From a virus, in IMG/VR virus record IMGVR_UViG_3300035156_000370, positions 1 through 45,715 of that record: a stretch of DNA of 45,715 nucleotides. One strand, given 5' to 3'. Both the position numbers and the translations under genes were made by a program. The notes under the pieces were generated by a model. That model searched no databases. It was given only the letters and a program-made list of their open reading frames with translations, and was not told the origin of the DNA. This document shows, piece by piece, positions 21,736 to 29,534 of the stretch (positions are counted from its first letter, which is position 1; each line of letters starts with the position of its first letter).

Positions 21736-23385
21736 ATGCCTTCGCTTCTTAATTTCAAGCTTACTCTAGAGGATTATCTAGGGCCCAAACTCGCTCAATT
21801 ATCCGCTAAAGTAGAAGCGTTTGGCAGCAAAGTAGAAAAGCCGCATAAGGTCAAAGTAGATACGCAGCAAGCTTCCGGAGGACTCAGCAAGCTGGCCTCG
21901 CTGGCATCGGGTGCCTTCGCTGCTCTTGGCGTCTTTGAGGCTGCGAAAAGCCTCGTGAAAATGGGCAGTGAATTAGAGCAGACGCGCATCCAATTCGAGA
22001 CCTTCGCCGGCTCAGCAGAGAAAGGAAATGCCGTACTAGCTGACTTGCAGAAATTCGCGCAAGTCACGCCGTTTGAGGACGGGCAAGTAATCAGCGCCGG
22101 CCGGCAGTTGATGGCCTTCGGAGAGAAAGCCGAAAATCTAAACCCAATCTTGACGAAGTTGGGTAACATCAGTTCAGCCACTGGTAAGGACTTTAACGAG
22201 TTGGTGTCTTTGTGGGGCAAAAACAAGCTCAGCGGCATCATCCAAGGGGAAGACTTGAATCAGCTAGTTGACTCCGGCATTCCGGTAATGGATAGCCTAG
22301 CTCGGCAGTTAGGCGTGACCACGGCAGAGGTCCGCAAAATGGGGGCTGATGGAAAAATCAGCTTTGGCATGCTGGACAAAGCTTTTGATGAGCTCGGCGG
22401 CGCTGGTGGCAAGTGGGGCAACTTGATGGAAAAGCAGAGCAAAACCTTTGCCGGCCGGCTTTCTTCGTTGGTAGGTTTCGCTCAGAACATCGGTGGCAAG
22501 CTTGGGGAGGCCCTCACGCCTGGCTTGGGCAAGATTGTTGATGCCGGAAGCCGCTTGCTCACTTTCGTAAGCGAAAACACACAGAACATCAAAGCTATGT
22601 TCGCGCCTTTGCTGCTAGCTGTGCAACCTCTTGTTGATGCCTTCGATCAGGTGATGGTGCAGTTTGGCATGACCGGGGACGGGGCCGGCTATCTAACGGG
22701 CCTCTTTAACGGAATGGCGACGGTGATAACCTACCTGAGTCCGGTAATCAAAGTGGCCGCTACGGCATTGGGGGCTATGTATGTGAAGGTGTATAGCCTG
22801 ATCGGAGCCCTGGCTAAGTTTGTCGAGACGAGCCCGCGCCTACAGAAGTTTTTCGCCGGTTTACTCGGCGGGGCTACTGCTGCCTTTAAGGGTGTCGCAG
22901 AGGCAGCTACCAGCCTGTTTGGGGGGCTTGCTGATATTATTGAGGGAGTGTTTACGCTCAACTTTGGTAAGCTTAAAACGGGCCTCAAGGATACGCTCAT
23001 GAGCTTAGCATCCGGGGGCACCATTGCCGAAAAGGCCGGGCGGGGTTTTGCGGATGGCTATCAGAAAGGATTCAAAAAATCTACGCTGTTCGACAAAGCC
23101 AAGGAGCCGGCCGCTGACTCTGCTGCCGCTGCTTTCATGGCCTCAGGGGCCAAGCCCGGTGCCGCGCCAGCTTCGCTCGCGCCAAGTCTGAAAGAAAAGG
23201 CCGGCACTGCTGGGGCCGCCGGTAGCTCGAAGGTGACCAACATCACGCTTAACATCCGGGAGCTGATTCATGAACTCAAAGTGGAGGCGGCTACCGTGAC
23301 GGAGGGCGCCGATCAGATTGCCAGCATCGTGTTGCAGAAACTGATGGCTAGCCTCAATGATGTGAATACAATAGCTTCTACCTAA
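21736..23385 (+). CDS. Tape measure protein, copy 1 (in inserted element)
   Basis: A 549-residue protein, clearly homologous over its whole length to the copy at 34070-35716 and of practically the same length. The N-terminal tape-measure domain (GSELEQTRIQFETFAGSAEKGNAVLADLQKFAQVTPFEDGQVI) is the phage tape measure core. The middle carries hydrophobic helices, and the C-terminus ends in ATVTEGADQIASIVLQKLMASLNDVNTIAST, nearly identical in both. Tape measure length sets tail length. Codon use differs from copy 2, so the duplication is old or came from a related phage. No chaperone genes precede it. Confidence 0.85.
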   Translation: MPSLLNFKLTLEDYLGPKLAQLSAKVEAFGSKVEKPHKVKVDTQQASGGLSKLASLASGAFAALGVFEAAKSLVKMGSELEQTRIQFETFAGSAEKGNAVLADLQKFAQVTPFEDGQVISAGRQLMAFGEKAENLNPILTKLGNISSATGKDFNELVSLWGKNKLSGIIQGEDLNQLVDSGIPVMDSLARQLGVTTAEVRKMGADGKISFGMLDKAFDELGGAGGKWGNLMEKQSKTFAGRLSSLVGFAQNIGGKLGEALTPGLGKIVDAGSRLLTFVSENTQNIKAMFAPLLLAVQPLVDAFDQVMVQFGMTGDGAGYLTGLFNGMATVITYLSPVIKVAATALGAMYVKVYSLIGALAKFVETSPRLQKFFAGLLGGATAAFKGVAEAATSLFGGLADIIEGVFTLNFGKLKTGLKDTLMSLASGGTIAEKAGRGFADGYQKGFKKSTLFDKAKEPAADSAAAAFMASGAKPGAAPASLAPSLKEKAGTAGAAGSSKVTNITLNIRELIHELKVEAATVTEGADQIASIVLQKLMASLNDVNTIAST

Positions 23386-23395
23386 AACAAAGCAG

Positions 23396-23689
23396 ATGAC
23401 AGTGCAACAACATGATCTAGAGCGGTTAGCGGCTAGTCCGTTGCCGGATGGAAGCTTATTTAAGAAAGCAAAGGTAGTCCCCGCTGAGTGGAAGCGTTTG
23501 CAGCCGGGGCAAAAGATAATTGTGCGGCTGAAGGGTAGCAGTGACTTGCTAGGCATTGAAGTAGTAACGAATCAGCTAGCACACCCGGCCGCGCCGTGCT
23601 TGGTTGGCCGGCAACTTAAAGGAGAGGAAACGGCCACGTTTAAACGGCGTGACATTCGGGATATTCAGCTTTTTGAGGTGCGGCGTTAA
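23396..23689 (+). CDS. Hypothetical protein behind tape measure copy 1
   Basis: A 97-residue basic protein starting 10 bp after the tape measure stop. Beta-rich pattern (QKIIVRLKGSSDLLGIEVVTNQL). No relation to the DUF6046-like gene that follows copy 2, so the duplicated segment ends at the tape measure gene. No family recognised. Confidence 0.5.
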   Translation: MTVQQHDLERLAASPLPDGSLFKKAKVVPAEWKRLQPGQKIIVRLKGSSDLLGIEVVTNQLAHPAAPCLVGRQLKGEETATFKRRDIRDIQLFEVRR

Positions 23690-23717
23690 GGGCACCTAAG
23701 AACTATTCGGCGTAATA

Positions 23718-23764
23718 ATGCTACCCCATAAACTGTCACCGTATGACAGTTTATGGGGTAGCAT
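23718..23764. terminator. Long palindrome containing the ATAAACTGTCA motif (terminator-like)
   Basis: A perfect inverted repeat with 21-bp arms (23718-23738 and 23744-23764) and a 5-nt loop, followed by TGTTTTTT. The inner part, AAACTGTCA-N5-TGACAGTTT, is the same as at 2454-2476 and 10345-10367. It separates convergent genes (23689 plus, 23783 minus), so termination is likely, but the shared core suggests an added sequence-specific role. Confidence 0.7.
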
Positions 23765-23782
23765 TGTTTTTTCAATCTAATA

Positions 23783-23959
23783 CTACTGCACCAATGATTT
23801 CCGTAATTCCGGCTGCCGTTGAATAAAGTTTTTGAGGCTGCCAACCGTGCGTTCTAATTTATAAGCTAGTTCAGCCGCCGTAAAATCAGCATAGTGTGCC
23901 TGTATAAAGCGAGTGTCTGCCGTAGTATACGAACGGCGGCCTGTACCTCTAGCAGCCAT
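23783..23959 (-). CDS. Small Myb/SANT-like helix-turn-helix protein, second copy
   Basis: A 58-residue protein read leftward from ATG 23959: YTTADTRFIQAHYADFTAAELAYKLERTVGSLKNFIQRQPELRK. It is a clear paralogue of the HTH protein at 6448-6672 (shared TVGSLK and PEL). It starts 1 bp beyond the stop of the portal stub, so it is read from the TerS-TerL-gp36 transcript. It is the outermost gene of the inserted element on this side and could regulate it. Confidence 0.6.
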   Translation of the reverse strand: MAARGTGRRSYTTADTRFIQAHYADFTAAELAYKLERTVGSLKNFIQRQPELRKSLVQ

Positions 23960-23960
23960 A

Positions 23961-24179
23961 TCAGATAGGTAGTTTTAAGGCCAGCAGTTCCGTGCGGTTA
24001 GGGAAATACACCCCTTCCGCCTGATCTAAGGCGGAGCGCCACTTGCCTACATCCTGCCGCAAGCGGTGCACCTGCACCTGATAAGTGCGGTTCCGGATGC
24101 TTTCTTTGCCGTTTTTCTGGCTACCAGAGCGCCTAAAAGGGTTGAGCTCGGCTAGTTTCTGAGGGATATTGAAGGCCAT
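23961..24179 (-). pseudogene. Portal gene 5' stub
   Basis: A 72-codon frame starting MAFNIPQKLAELNPF, closely similar to the start of the intact portal at 14327 (shared GKESIRNR, VQVHRLRQDVGKWRSAL and PNRTELL). After ELL it runs into seven unrelated residues and a stop. It stands exactly where the portal gene should follow the gp36-like gene (2-bp gap). It is best read as the original portal 5' end left after insertion of the 14131-23999 element. A short peptide may still be made. Confidence 0.8.
23983..23999. repeat. Candidate attachment core, stub-side copy
   Basis: AGCAGTTCCGTGCGGTT matches 14131-14147 at 16 of 17 positions and is the last common sequence of the two portal 5' regions on the element side; beyond it (toward 23960) similarity ends abruptly. 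Confidence 0.45.
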
Positions 24180-24180
24180 G

Positions 24181-24858
24181 TTAGTAGCTGTTTTGCAGTT
24201 TCTTCGCGCCGGAACCACCGCGGGGCCGGATACTTTGAGTGTTGGGGGTGCCATCGGTGGCCACGTCCGGCAGCGGTGGCAGGCCGGGGCTGATCTTGCC
24301 GGCTCGGCACAGGTTCAGCCACGCAATAGCGGCATCATACCGATCCTGCCGGATTTGCGGCACCGCCCGCGGATTCTGCCGGCAATGCATCAGGTACAGG
24401 CTGCAATCAATCAGGTAGGTTTTGATCAGCGGGTGTCTTGGATCACTAAGCTTCCATGCCGGCAGCACCCCCTCTCCTTCAAAGGAGGGGGTACCCCCTT
24501 CCAAGGGAGAGGGGGCCTCCAGCTGAGTTGATGCTGGTGTACTCTCCGACTCAGATGCTTCGACAACTGGCACGGCCGCGCCTGGCAACTCATTAAGACT
24601 CGCGCGAGTGGCCACGTACAACCGGGCCGGGGTGCCATGGTGCACCACGGCGCCGGCGTTGAATTGCGTCGCCTCAGCCCACGGCTGCACTTCGACAAAA
24701 ATGCGGCTCAAATCATAGCGGCCGCGGAGGTAGCTCTCAATTTCGGCCTGGGCGCTGAGCTCGGCATCCGTGCGGATAGCATCGTTGGAATCTAGCACGG
24801 CATTGAGCAGATCCGCTTTGATCTGGGTGCCGTAATCGGATTTAAGTAGGAAGCTCAC
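24181..24858 (-). CDS. Head completion protein, Mu gp36-like (DUF1320)
   Basis: A 225-residue protein with the DUF1320 pattern: AELSAQAEIESYLRGRYDLS near the start and LIKTYLIDCSLYLMHC...RYDAAIAWLNLCRAGKISPGLP further on, as in Mu gp36, which closes the head or joins it to the tail. It is longer than the usual 130-150 residues because of an insert at about 85-130 that includes a translated REP-like hairpin (24468-24515). Follows TerL by 2 bp. Confidence 0.75.
   Translation of the reverse strand: MSFLLKSDYGTQIKADLLNAVLDSNDAIRTDAELSAQAEIESYLRGRYDLSRIFVEVQPWAEATQFNAGAVVHHGTPARLYVATRASLNELPGAAVPVVEASESESTPASTQLEAPSPLEGGTPSFEGEGVLPAWKLSDPRHPLIKTYLIDCSLYLMHCRQNPRAVPQIRQDRYDAAIAWLNLCRAGKISPGLPPLPDVATDGTPNTQSIRPRGGSGAKKLQNSY
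24468..24515. repeat. REP-like GC-rich palindrome translated within the gp36-like gene
   Basis: CCCCCTCT (24468-24475) pairs with AGAGGGGG (24508-24515); the centre is the perfect 12-bp palindrome GGGGGTACCCCC, with CCTT/AAGG-type arms between. It encodes PSPLEGGTPSFEGEG, the peptide typical of the widespread CCCTCTCC-type chromosomal hairpins when these fall inside genes. Its length keeps the frame. Confidence 0.6.
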
Positions 24859-24860
24859 AG

Positions 24861-26438
24861 TTAAAAGCGGTTTTTAGGGGAACGGGCCGGCCGCGGTACG
24901 CGTGGTGCAGCAGCTGGTGGGGTGTGCGGATTTTCGCCGGTGGCCTCTTTGTTTTTGCCACTGCCGGGCCGGCGCTTACGGTTCTTGTATAGCTTGTACT
25001 GGGTGGCAAAGGCCTTGCAGTAGAAGTAATCGTTGGCATCAGAGGTGTGGCCGTAGGGCTCGTAGCTGATGCCGGTATTCGGATCCTTTACCCGGCGCTT
25101 TTCCTTGGTACCATCGGCACCCTTTTTCACCTTCTGATAGTCCTGCAAAGTGTTCCGGCAAGCTTTATCATAGAGAAACTTCAGGCCGGGCACCTTGCCG
25201 GCGTGCACCTCACTGATCCAGTTGCAACGCATGTTTACCGATGGGGCGGACGTGCCGACCCGCTTGGTAACGTGCGGCATCACGTCCAACTCATTGAGCA
25301 CAATAGTGAAATCATTGTGCCCTTTCTCCGAGCGGGTATCTTCCTTTTTACCGCTTGGATCACCATACACGAATACCTCCGCCTCATGATCCCCGAATTC
25401 CTGCAGGAATAATTGACAGGTGGCCTTGGTGTTGTTGTTCGGGGAGCCCGGGCAAAACTCGGCTAGCTGCACCGCCTCAAAACCCTCATCCGTCTGGTAG
25501 ATCTGATGCACATTCAGCGTCATGTAGGGCGCTGTGTTGAAGTCCAGCGTAATGTGCAGCGCTAGCTCCGGATCATACCGCTCCGCGTAGGCACCGGAGT
25601 GCGTTTCGGTGCTAAACTTGCTGTACATCTCACCACCGGTTTTTTCCACGGCGTTCCAATCCCCCTCTAAGAGTCGGGCCCGGTCATAGTCACTCAGGGC
25701 CTCAAGGTTTTCCTTGTACTGCTTAACGAAATCCGCCTTCGGGTTATCCGTCACGAGGGCCCTGATAACCTGCTGATGCGGCTTGAGCTGCACCGGGTTA
25801 TCATCCTCATCATAGAAATAGGTATCCCGTACCCAATGATAGCCCGGGTTGCAGGTGAGCAGCAGCTTGGGAATGAGGCCGAACTCCGGCAGCTTCCACC
25901 GGATACGGCTGGCAGCAATCTGAGCGGCTTTCTGGGGCAAACCGTCTCCGGCTTCCTCAATCCAGATATCGGTGTACTCGGAGCTGCCGAGCCGCTGATA
26001 ATCCGGATCTGCCGGCTGCCAGCCCAATGCTTTGAACACTTCCCGGCTGCCGTTGGCAAACTGGATATAATGATCGGTACCATGGTAGGCGTAATGCTTG
26101 CCGGCTTCCATGCCCCAGCTGCTCAGCACCTCGAAATAGGTGATGAGAGTCGACTCCTTGATATCGTTGAAAACTGTGCGCGCCGTCATGCCGCGGCTGC
26201 CGGGGTAACGCAGGCGCCGGTAGATTTTCCAGGTAGCTCCTAACCAGCTTTTGCCCCCGCCGGCCGCGCCGCCGTAGACGAGCTCCTTGGTGGTACCATC
26301 CTCAAGCGCTTGCCAGGCTAAATGTTGTTTCCAACTCGGAGCAAAGCGGAGCCGCTTATAATTGGCCGGCACCTTGGGGGCAACGAATTTTACGGCCTTG
26401 GGCTTTTCAGCCGACCCCTTTTTTGTAGCCTTACTCAT
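24861..26438 (-). CDS. terL: Terminase large subunit
   Basis: A 525-residue packaging motor. Walker A GGAAGGGKS (56-64), Walker B DIWIEE (157-162) and coupling motif LLLTCNPG (about 192-199) define the ATPase; the RNase H-like nuclease follows with acidic residues D299 (ITLDFN) and D360 (FVYGDPSG). It pulls DNA into the prohead through the portal and cuts it. The tail is basic and Pro-rich. It starts in an 8-bp overlap with the small subunit gene. Terminase_3/6-type; packaging strategy cannot be told from sequence alone. Confidence 0.93.
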   Translation of the reverse strand: MSKATKKGSAEKPKAVKFVAPKVPANYKRLRFAPSWKQHLAWQALEDGTTKELVYGGAAGGGKSWLGATWKIYRRLRYPGSRGMTARTVFNDIKESTLITYFEVLSSWGMEAGKHYAYHGTDHYIQFANGSREVFKALGWQPADPDYQRLGSSEYTDIWIEEAGDGLPQKAAQIAASRIRWKLPEFGLIPKLLLTCNPGYHWVRDTYFYDEDDNPVQLKPHQQVIRALVTDNPKADFVKQYKENLEALSDYDRARLLEGDWNAVEKTGGEMYSKFSTETHSGAYAERYDPELALHITLDFNTAPYMTLNVHQIYQTDEGFEAVQLAEFCPGSPNNNTKATCQLFLQEFGDHEAEVFVYGDPSGKKEDTRSEKGHNDFTIVLNELDVMPHVTKRVGTSAPSVNMRCNWISEVHAGKVPGLKFLYDKACRNTLQDYQKVKKGADGTKEKRRVKDPNTGISYEPYGHTSDANDYFYCKAFATQYKLYKNRKRRPGSGKNKEATGENPHTPPAAAPRVPRPARSPKNRF

Positions 26439-27147
26439 TGCTAGGGGGCGCTGGGGCTACATACTCGAAATGGAAACCGCCGCCCCCGTTGATCTCACCG
26501 GAATGCTTGGTATCGGTTTTTTCGCTCATGCCCTCAATAGCTTTCAGCCACAGGTTGGCGGCCGCCATATCCGGATGCACGACCATGGTGATATCATGCC
26601 GCTCTACATTGCTGCCAAATCCGGCGCCCTGAGAGACAGTGAGCAGCTTTTCCGCGGTGTAGGTAAAACCGCGGGCTTTCTTATAGATGGCCATCACCAC
26701 ATCATGCGTCAGCTGCTGATAGATGTTGGCTGAGCCATCCCCGAGCTTGATGTGCTTTTTGTGTGCCTTGACCGTTTTATCGGAGAGGCCGGTGGCCTCG
26801 CAAATTTCTTGTACCGATGGGCTCCGGTGCTCATTCTTAATGAAATCAACCATCACCTGCCGGACCTGAGCCCGGTTGCGGCTGGCATCTTCCCGGCCGG
26901 CATACTTGCCCCGAGTAGCCTTCTTTTCCTCGAAGCCTAGCAGGCTCATTACCTCGCCTAAACGGGCCGCGCCCTCCTTTATCTCCGCTTGCCGATTCGC
27001 TTCCGCCTGCAGCTGCTCATCAACCGGAGCACCCTCAGCTGAGGCCTCCGATCCGGTGAGGTACGACTCCGCCGGCGCCGCTGCCGGCGCTGGCTTTTTG
27101 CGGCCTCTTTTCTGAGGCTGCTTATCATCTGGGGGAGGTGTGGCCAT
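26431..27147 (-). CDS. terS: Terminase small subunit
   Basis: A 238-residue protein directly upstream of TerL. A disordered charged N-terminus is followed by RNRAQVRQVMVDFIKNEHRSPSVQEICEATGLSDKTVKAHKKHI, a helix-turn-helix of the kind that recognises the packaging site, and by DVVMAIYKKARGFTYTAEK and HDITMVVHPDMAAANLWLK, which match small terminases of Bacteroidota phages. First gene of the leftward packaging operon, divergent from the late operon. Confidence 0.85.
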   Translation of the reverse strand: MATPPPDDKQPQKRGRKKPAPAAAPAESYLTGSEASAEGAPVDEQLQAEANRQAEIKEGAARLGEVMSLLGFEEKKATRGKYAGREDASRNRAQVRQVMVDFIKNEHRSPSVQEICEATGLSDKTVKAHKKHIKLGDGSANIYQQLTHDVVMAIYKKARGFTYTAEKLLTVSQGAGFGSNVERHDITMVVHPDMAAANLWLKAIEGMSEKTDTKHSGEINGGGGFHFEYVAPAPPSNE

Positions 27148-27286
27148 AATGCAAAAAGCGGCCCTAGTAAGGCCCGGCCGGCGTTTTCTGGTGCCAGCCG
27201 GGCATGGTTAGGAGCTTATGAGGATAGAAAGCTACACACACACCCTCTGAGGGCAGATTTTCAGAAAATTGAAAGGAGAAATCTTC

Positions 27287-27359
27287 CCCCTTTAAAGGGG
27301 AAAACAGCCCCTTTTAGCTAACTCAGAAAAATGCAATAATTACCACGGCTGTAGGTTTG
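27287..27359 (+). promoter_or_regulatory. Palindrome and -7 box in front of the late operon
   Basis: CCCCTTTAAAGGGG (27287-27300) is a perfect 14-bp palindrome; TAGGTTTG (27352-27359) is a perfect TAnnTTTG -7 box 31 bp before the ATG at 27391. No TTTG stands 19-21 bp upstream, so an activator may be needed. The 243-bp gap 27148-27390 between the divergent packaging and late operons holds nothing else I can name. Confidence 0.5.
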
Positions 27360-27390
27360 GGCTGCTCTTTACGCGCAACCTGCTCACTTC

Positions 27391-28527
27391 ATGGCCATTC
27401 CACTCATTCAGATTTACTCGCTCATTGGCATCCCCACAGAGGCCAATAAGTTCGTTGGCTACTCGCAGGAGCGGTTTTCTAGTGATCTGGCAATGGCCGT
27501 AGGCTCCGGCGAAAGCACGGCGCAGGTGCGCATCAATTCAGTTGGCGGCAATTGGGTGGAAGCCCAGGGCATCTACGGCATGATCAAAGCCAGTGCCCTG
27601 AAAATCGACACTTACAACGATGGCATAGCAGCAAGCTCTGCCTCTCTGATTTTCATGGCCGGGCGGAAGCGGCTGATGAGTGCCCACGCCCGGCTCATGA
27701 TCCACAACTGTAGCGGCCCAGCACAGGGCGGCATTACAGAATTAGAGCTAGCCATTGAAGGCCAGCGGGCCATCAACGAGAGCATGGCCACGGTGTATAG
27801 CAGCGCCACCGGACTGCCGATTGAGCAGATCCGGGAAATGATGCGCGTAACCACCTGGCTCAATGCGGAGGAAGCCCTGAGCATGGGTTTCGCCACCGGC
27901 ATCATCAACAACGACAAAAAAATTCTAACGCCGGCCGCGGACCTCACCGCCTCCGGTGCTGACCTCATGCAGCTGCAGGCCTTCTACGCTGAGCACTTGC
28001 CCTCAAACCCCTTGAAAATGAAGCATTTGTTATTGCCGATCCTGCAGGCTGCTGCAGTGGCATCTATCACCGCGGAGGCTACTGATGAGCAGTGCACCGC
28101 TGCCGTAACCGCCGCTTTCGATGAGCTGGCTACCCTGCGCAAAACCTCGAAAGAGCAAGGCGAAGCCCTAACCACGGCCACCGCCTCGCTCACGGAGTTG
28201 CAGGCAGCCAAATCCGAGACCGATGCCAAGCTCAAAACGCTCGAGGAGAAAGTGGCCGCTGACGAAGCCGCCGCGGCCACTGCTAAAGTCACCAATCTAG
28301 TTGCCTCTGCCGTGCAGGAAGGCCGCATTCTGGCTACGCAAGTGGAATCCTTCACCGCCCTGGCTACGGTTGATTTCGCGGCTACTACGGCCGTGCTCAG
28401 CGCTCTGCCGGCCCGCAAGTCCCTCACAGAGCAAATCATTGCTCAGGGTCAAGAAAATGGCTTTACCCCCCCGCTTTCCGCAGCTGGTGCCATGGCTGAA
28501 ATCTCAGCCAAAACGGCCGGTAAATAA
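27391..28527 (+). CDS. ClpP-like prohead protease with C-terminal scaffold
   Basis: A 378-residue protein. Residues 1-190 are an S14 (ClpP-fold) protease: VRINSVGGNWVEAQGIY, nucleophile region DGIAASSASLIFMAG (S82) and H105 in RLMIHN. Residues 210-378 form an Ala/Glu-rich helical scaffold with a coiled coil (about 245-300). An in-frame ATG at 28018 (MKHLLLPILQ) sits right at the domain border and may start a separate scaffold, as Mu Z nests in I and lambda Nu3 in C. First gene of the late operon; needed for prohead assembly. Confidence 0.85.
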   Translation: MAIPLIQIYSLIGIPTEANKFVGYSQERFSSDLAMAVGSGESTAQVRINSVGGNWVEAQGIYGMIKASALKIDTYNDGIAASSASLIFMAGRKRLMSAHARLMIHNCSGPAQGGITELELAIEGQRAINESMATVYSSATGLPIEQIREMMRVTTWLNAEEALSMGFATGIINNDKKILTPAADLTASGADLMQLQAFYAEHLPSNPLKMKHLLLPILQAAAVASITAEATDEQCTAAVTAAFDELATLRKTSKEQGEALTTATASLTELQAAKSETDAKLKTLEEKVAADEAAAATAKVTNLVASAVQEGRILATQVESFTALATVDFAATTAVLSALPARKSLTEQIIAQGQENGFTPPLSAAGAMAEISAKTAGK

Positions 28528-28583
28528 GCCGCCCGCTCCCTAAACCCACGATTCTCCAACCATTTTTTTATTAAGCCTGAGCC

Positions 28584-29507
28584 ATGTCTCTGACTATTTC
28601 TGATGTTTCCTATGCCGGTGAGGCCGCTTCTAATTTTATCGTTAAGTCGGTAGTTGGAAACGAGATTGTAAGTGGTGGCCATGCCTATGTAAAGGATGGC
28701 ATCAAAAAGGAATTCACCATTCCCCGCTTTCAGGTGGGTGATGTGATTCAGGATCGGCAGGCCACGCCGACCTCTCCCAAAGGTGCTGCTACGGTTGACG
28801 GCCGTAAGCTGGTACCAGCGGATTACATGCTCTACGACGAATTCAATCCCCGCGATTTTGAGGACCACTGGTTTGCCTCCCAGCTCAACCCTACGCTGAT
28901 TGATCGTCGCCTGCCGGTTACGGTAGAGAGCGTTATCATTCAGGAGTACCTGAAGCAGCATAACAAGTGGCTTGGTGGCGCCATCCTCCGCGGTGACACG
29001 AGCCGCACGGACAGCCTCAAGTATTTCAATGGCATCGTTACCCGGGCCATTGCGGATGCTGATGTGCCAAAGGTGGCCTCCCCGGTGGTGCTCACTGTGA
29101 GCAACATTGCCCAGGCATTCCGCTCTACCCTCAACCGCGTGAGTGCTGATGTGCTCTATGAGCCCGGTCTGAAATTCTTCGTGAGCTACAAAACGGCTCA
29201 GCTATGGGAAGAAGCGCAGCAGAATCCGGCCGCTTTGAAGGGCGTTGATATGACGCTTGCCGGCATCAACCGCTTTTCGGGCCGCACCATCGTGCCGCTG
29301 TTCGGCATGCCCGACAACACCATTTTGCTCGGCAAAGGCTCGGCAGATATGGGCTCTAACATCTGGGTAGGCATGAACTCGAAAGATGATGCGACAGTGC
29401 AGTTCCAAAAGTTGCAGGCCAACTCGGAGCTCTACTTCATCAAAATGCTGATGAAAGTGGACACCAACTACGGCTACGGTCAGGAGCTCGCCCTCTACAC
29501 GCTGTAA
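28584..29507 (+). CDS. Major capsid protein
   Basis: A 307-residue protein following the protease/scaffold gene, the usual place for the capsid subunit. ADVLYEPGLKFFVSYKTAQLWEEAQQNP, FSGRTIVPLFGMPDNTILLG and SELYFIKMLMKVDTNYGYGQELALY are typical of HK97-fold capsid proteins of Bacteroidota phages (spine helix, P-domain strands, final strand). No N-terminal delta domain is present, which fits a separate scaffold. Confidence 0.85.
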   Translation: MSLTISDVSYAGEAASNFIVKSVVGNEIVSGGHAYVKDGIKKEFTIPRFQVGDVIQDRQATPTSPKGAATVDGRKLVPADYMLYDEFNPRDFEDHWFASQLNPTLIDRRLPVTVESVIIQEYLKQHNKWLGGAILRGDTSRTDSLKYFNGIVTRAIADADVPKVASPVVLTVSNIAQAFRSTLNRVSADVLYEPGLKFFVSYKTAQLWEEAQQNPAALKGVDMTLAGINRFSGRTIVPLFGMPDNTILLGKGSADMGSNIWVGMNSKDDATVQFQKLQANSELYFIKMLMKVDTNYGYGQELALYTL

Positions 29508-29534
29508 GAATTGGCTCCCCTTCTCGGAGGAGCG

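Larger units (their letters stand above)
14131..23999. mobile_element. Integrated element splitting the portal gene (satellite-like)
   Basis: The block lies between two copies of the portal 5' region: an orphan stub (23961-24179) next to TerS/TerL/gp36, and the intact portal gene. Both ends share AGCAGTTC(C/G)GTGCGGTT (14131-14147 and 23983-23999), the last stretch before the copies diverge. Inside are a tyrosine recombinase, a GIY-YIG endonuclease, regulators with operators, a toxin-antitoxin pair, AT-rich cargo and a second tape measure gene. Removing the block restores the order TerS-TerL-gp36-portal/MuF-gpG on one strand. The boundaries are the outer limits of the repeats; site-specific integration is inferred. 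Confidence 0.6.
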
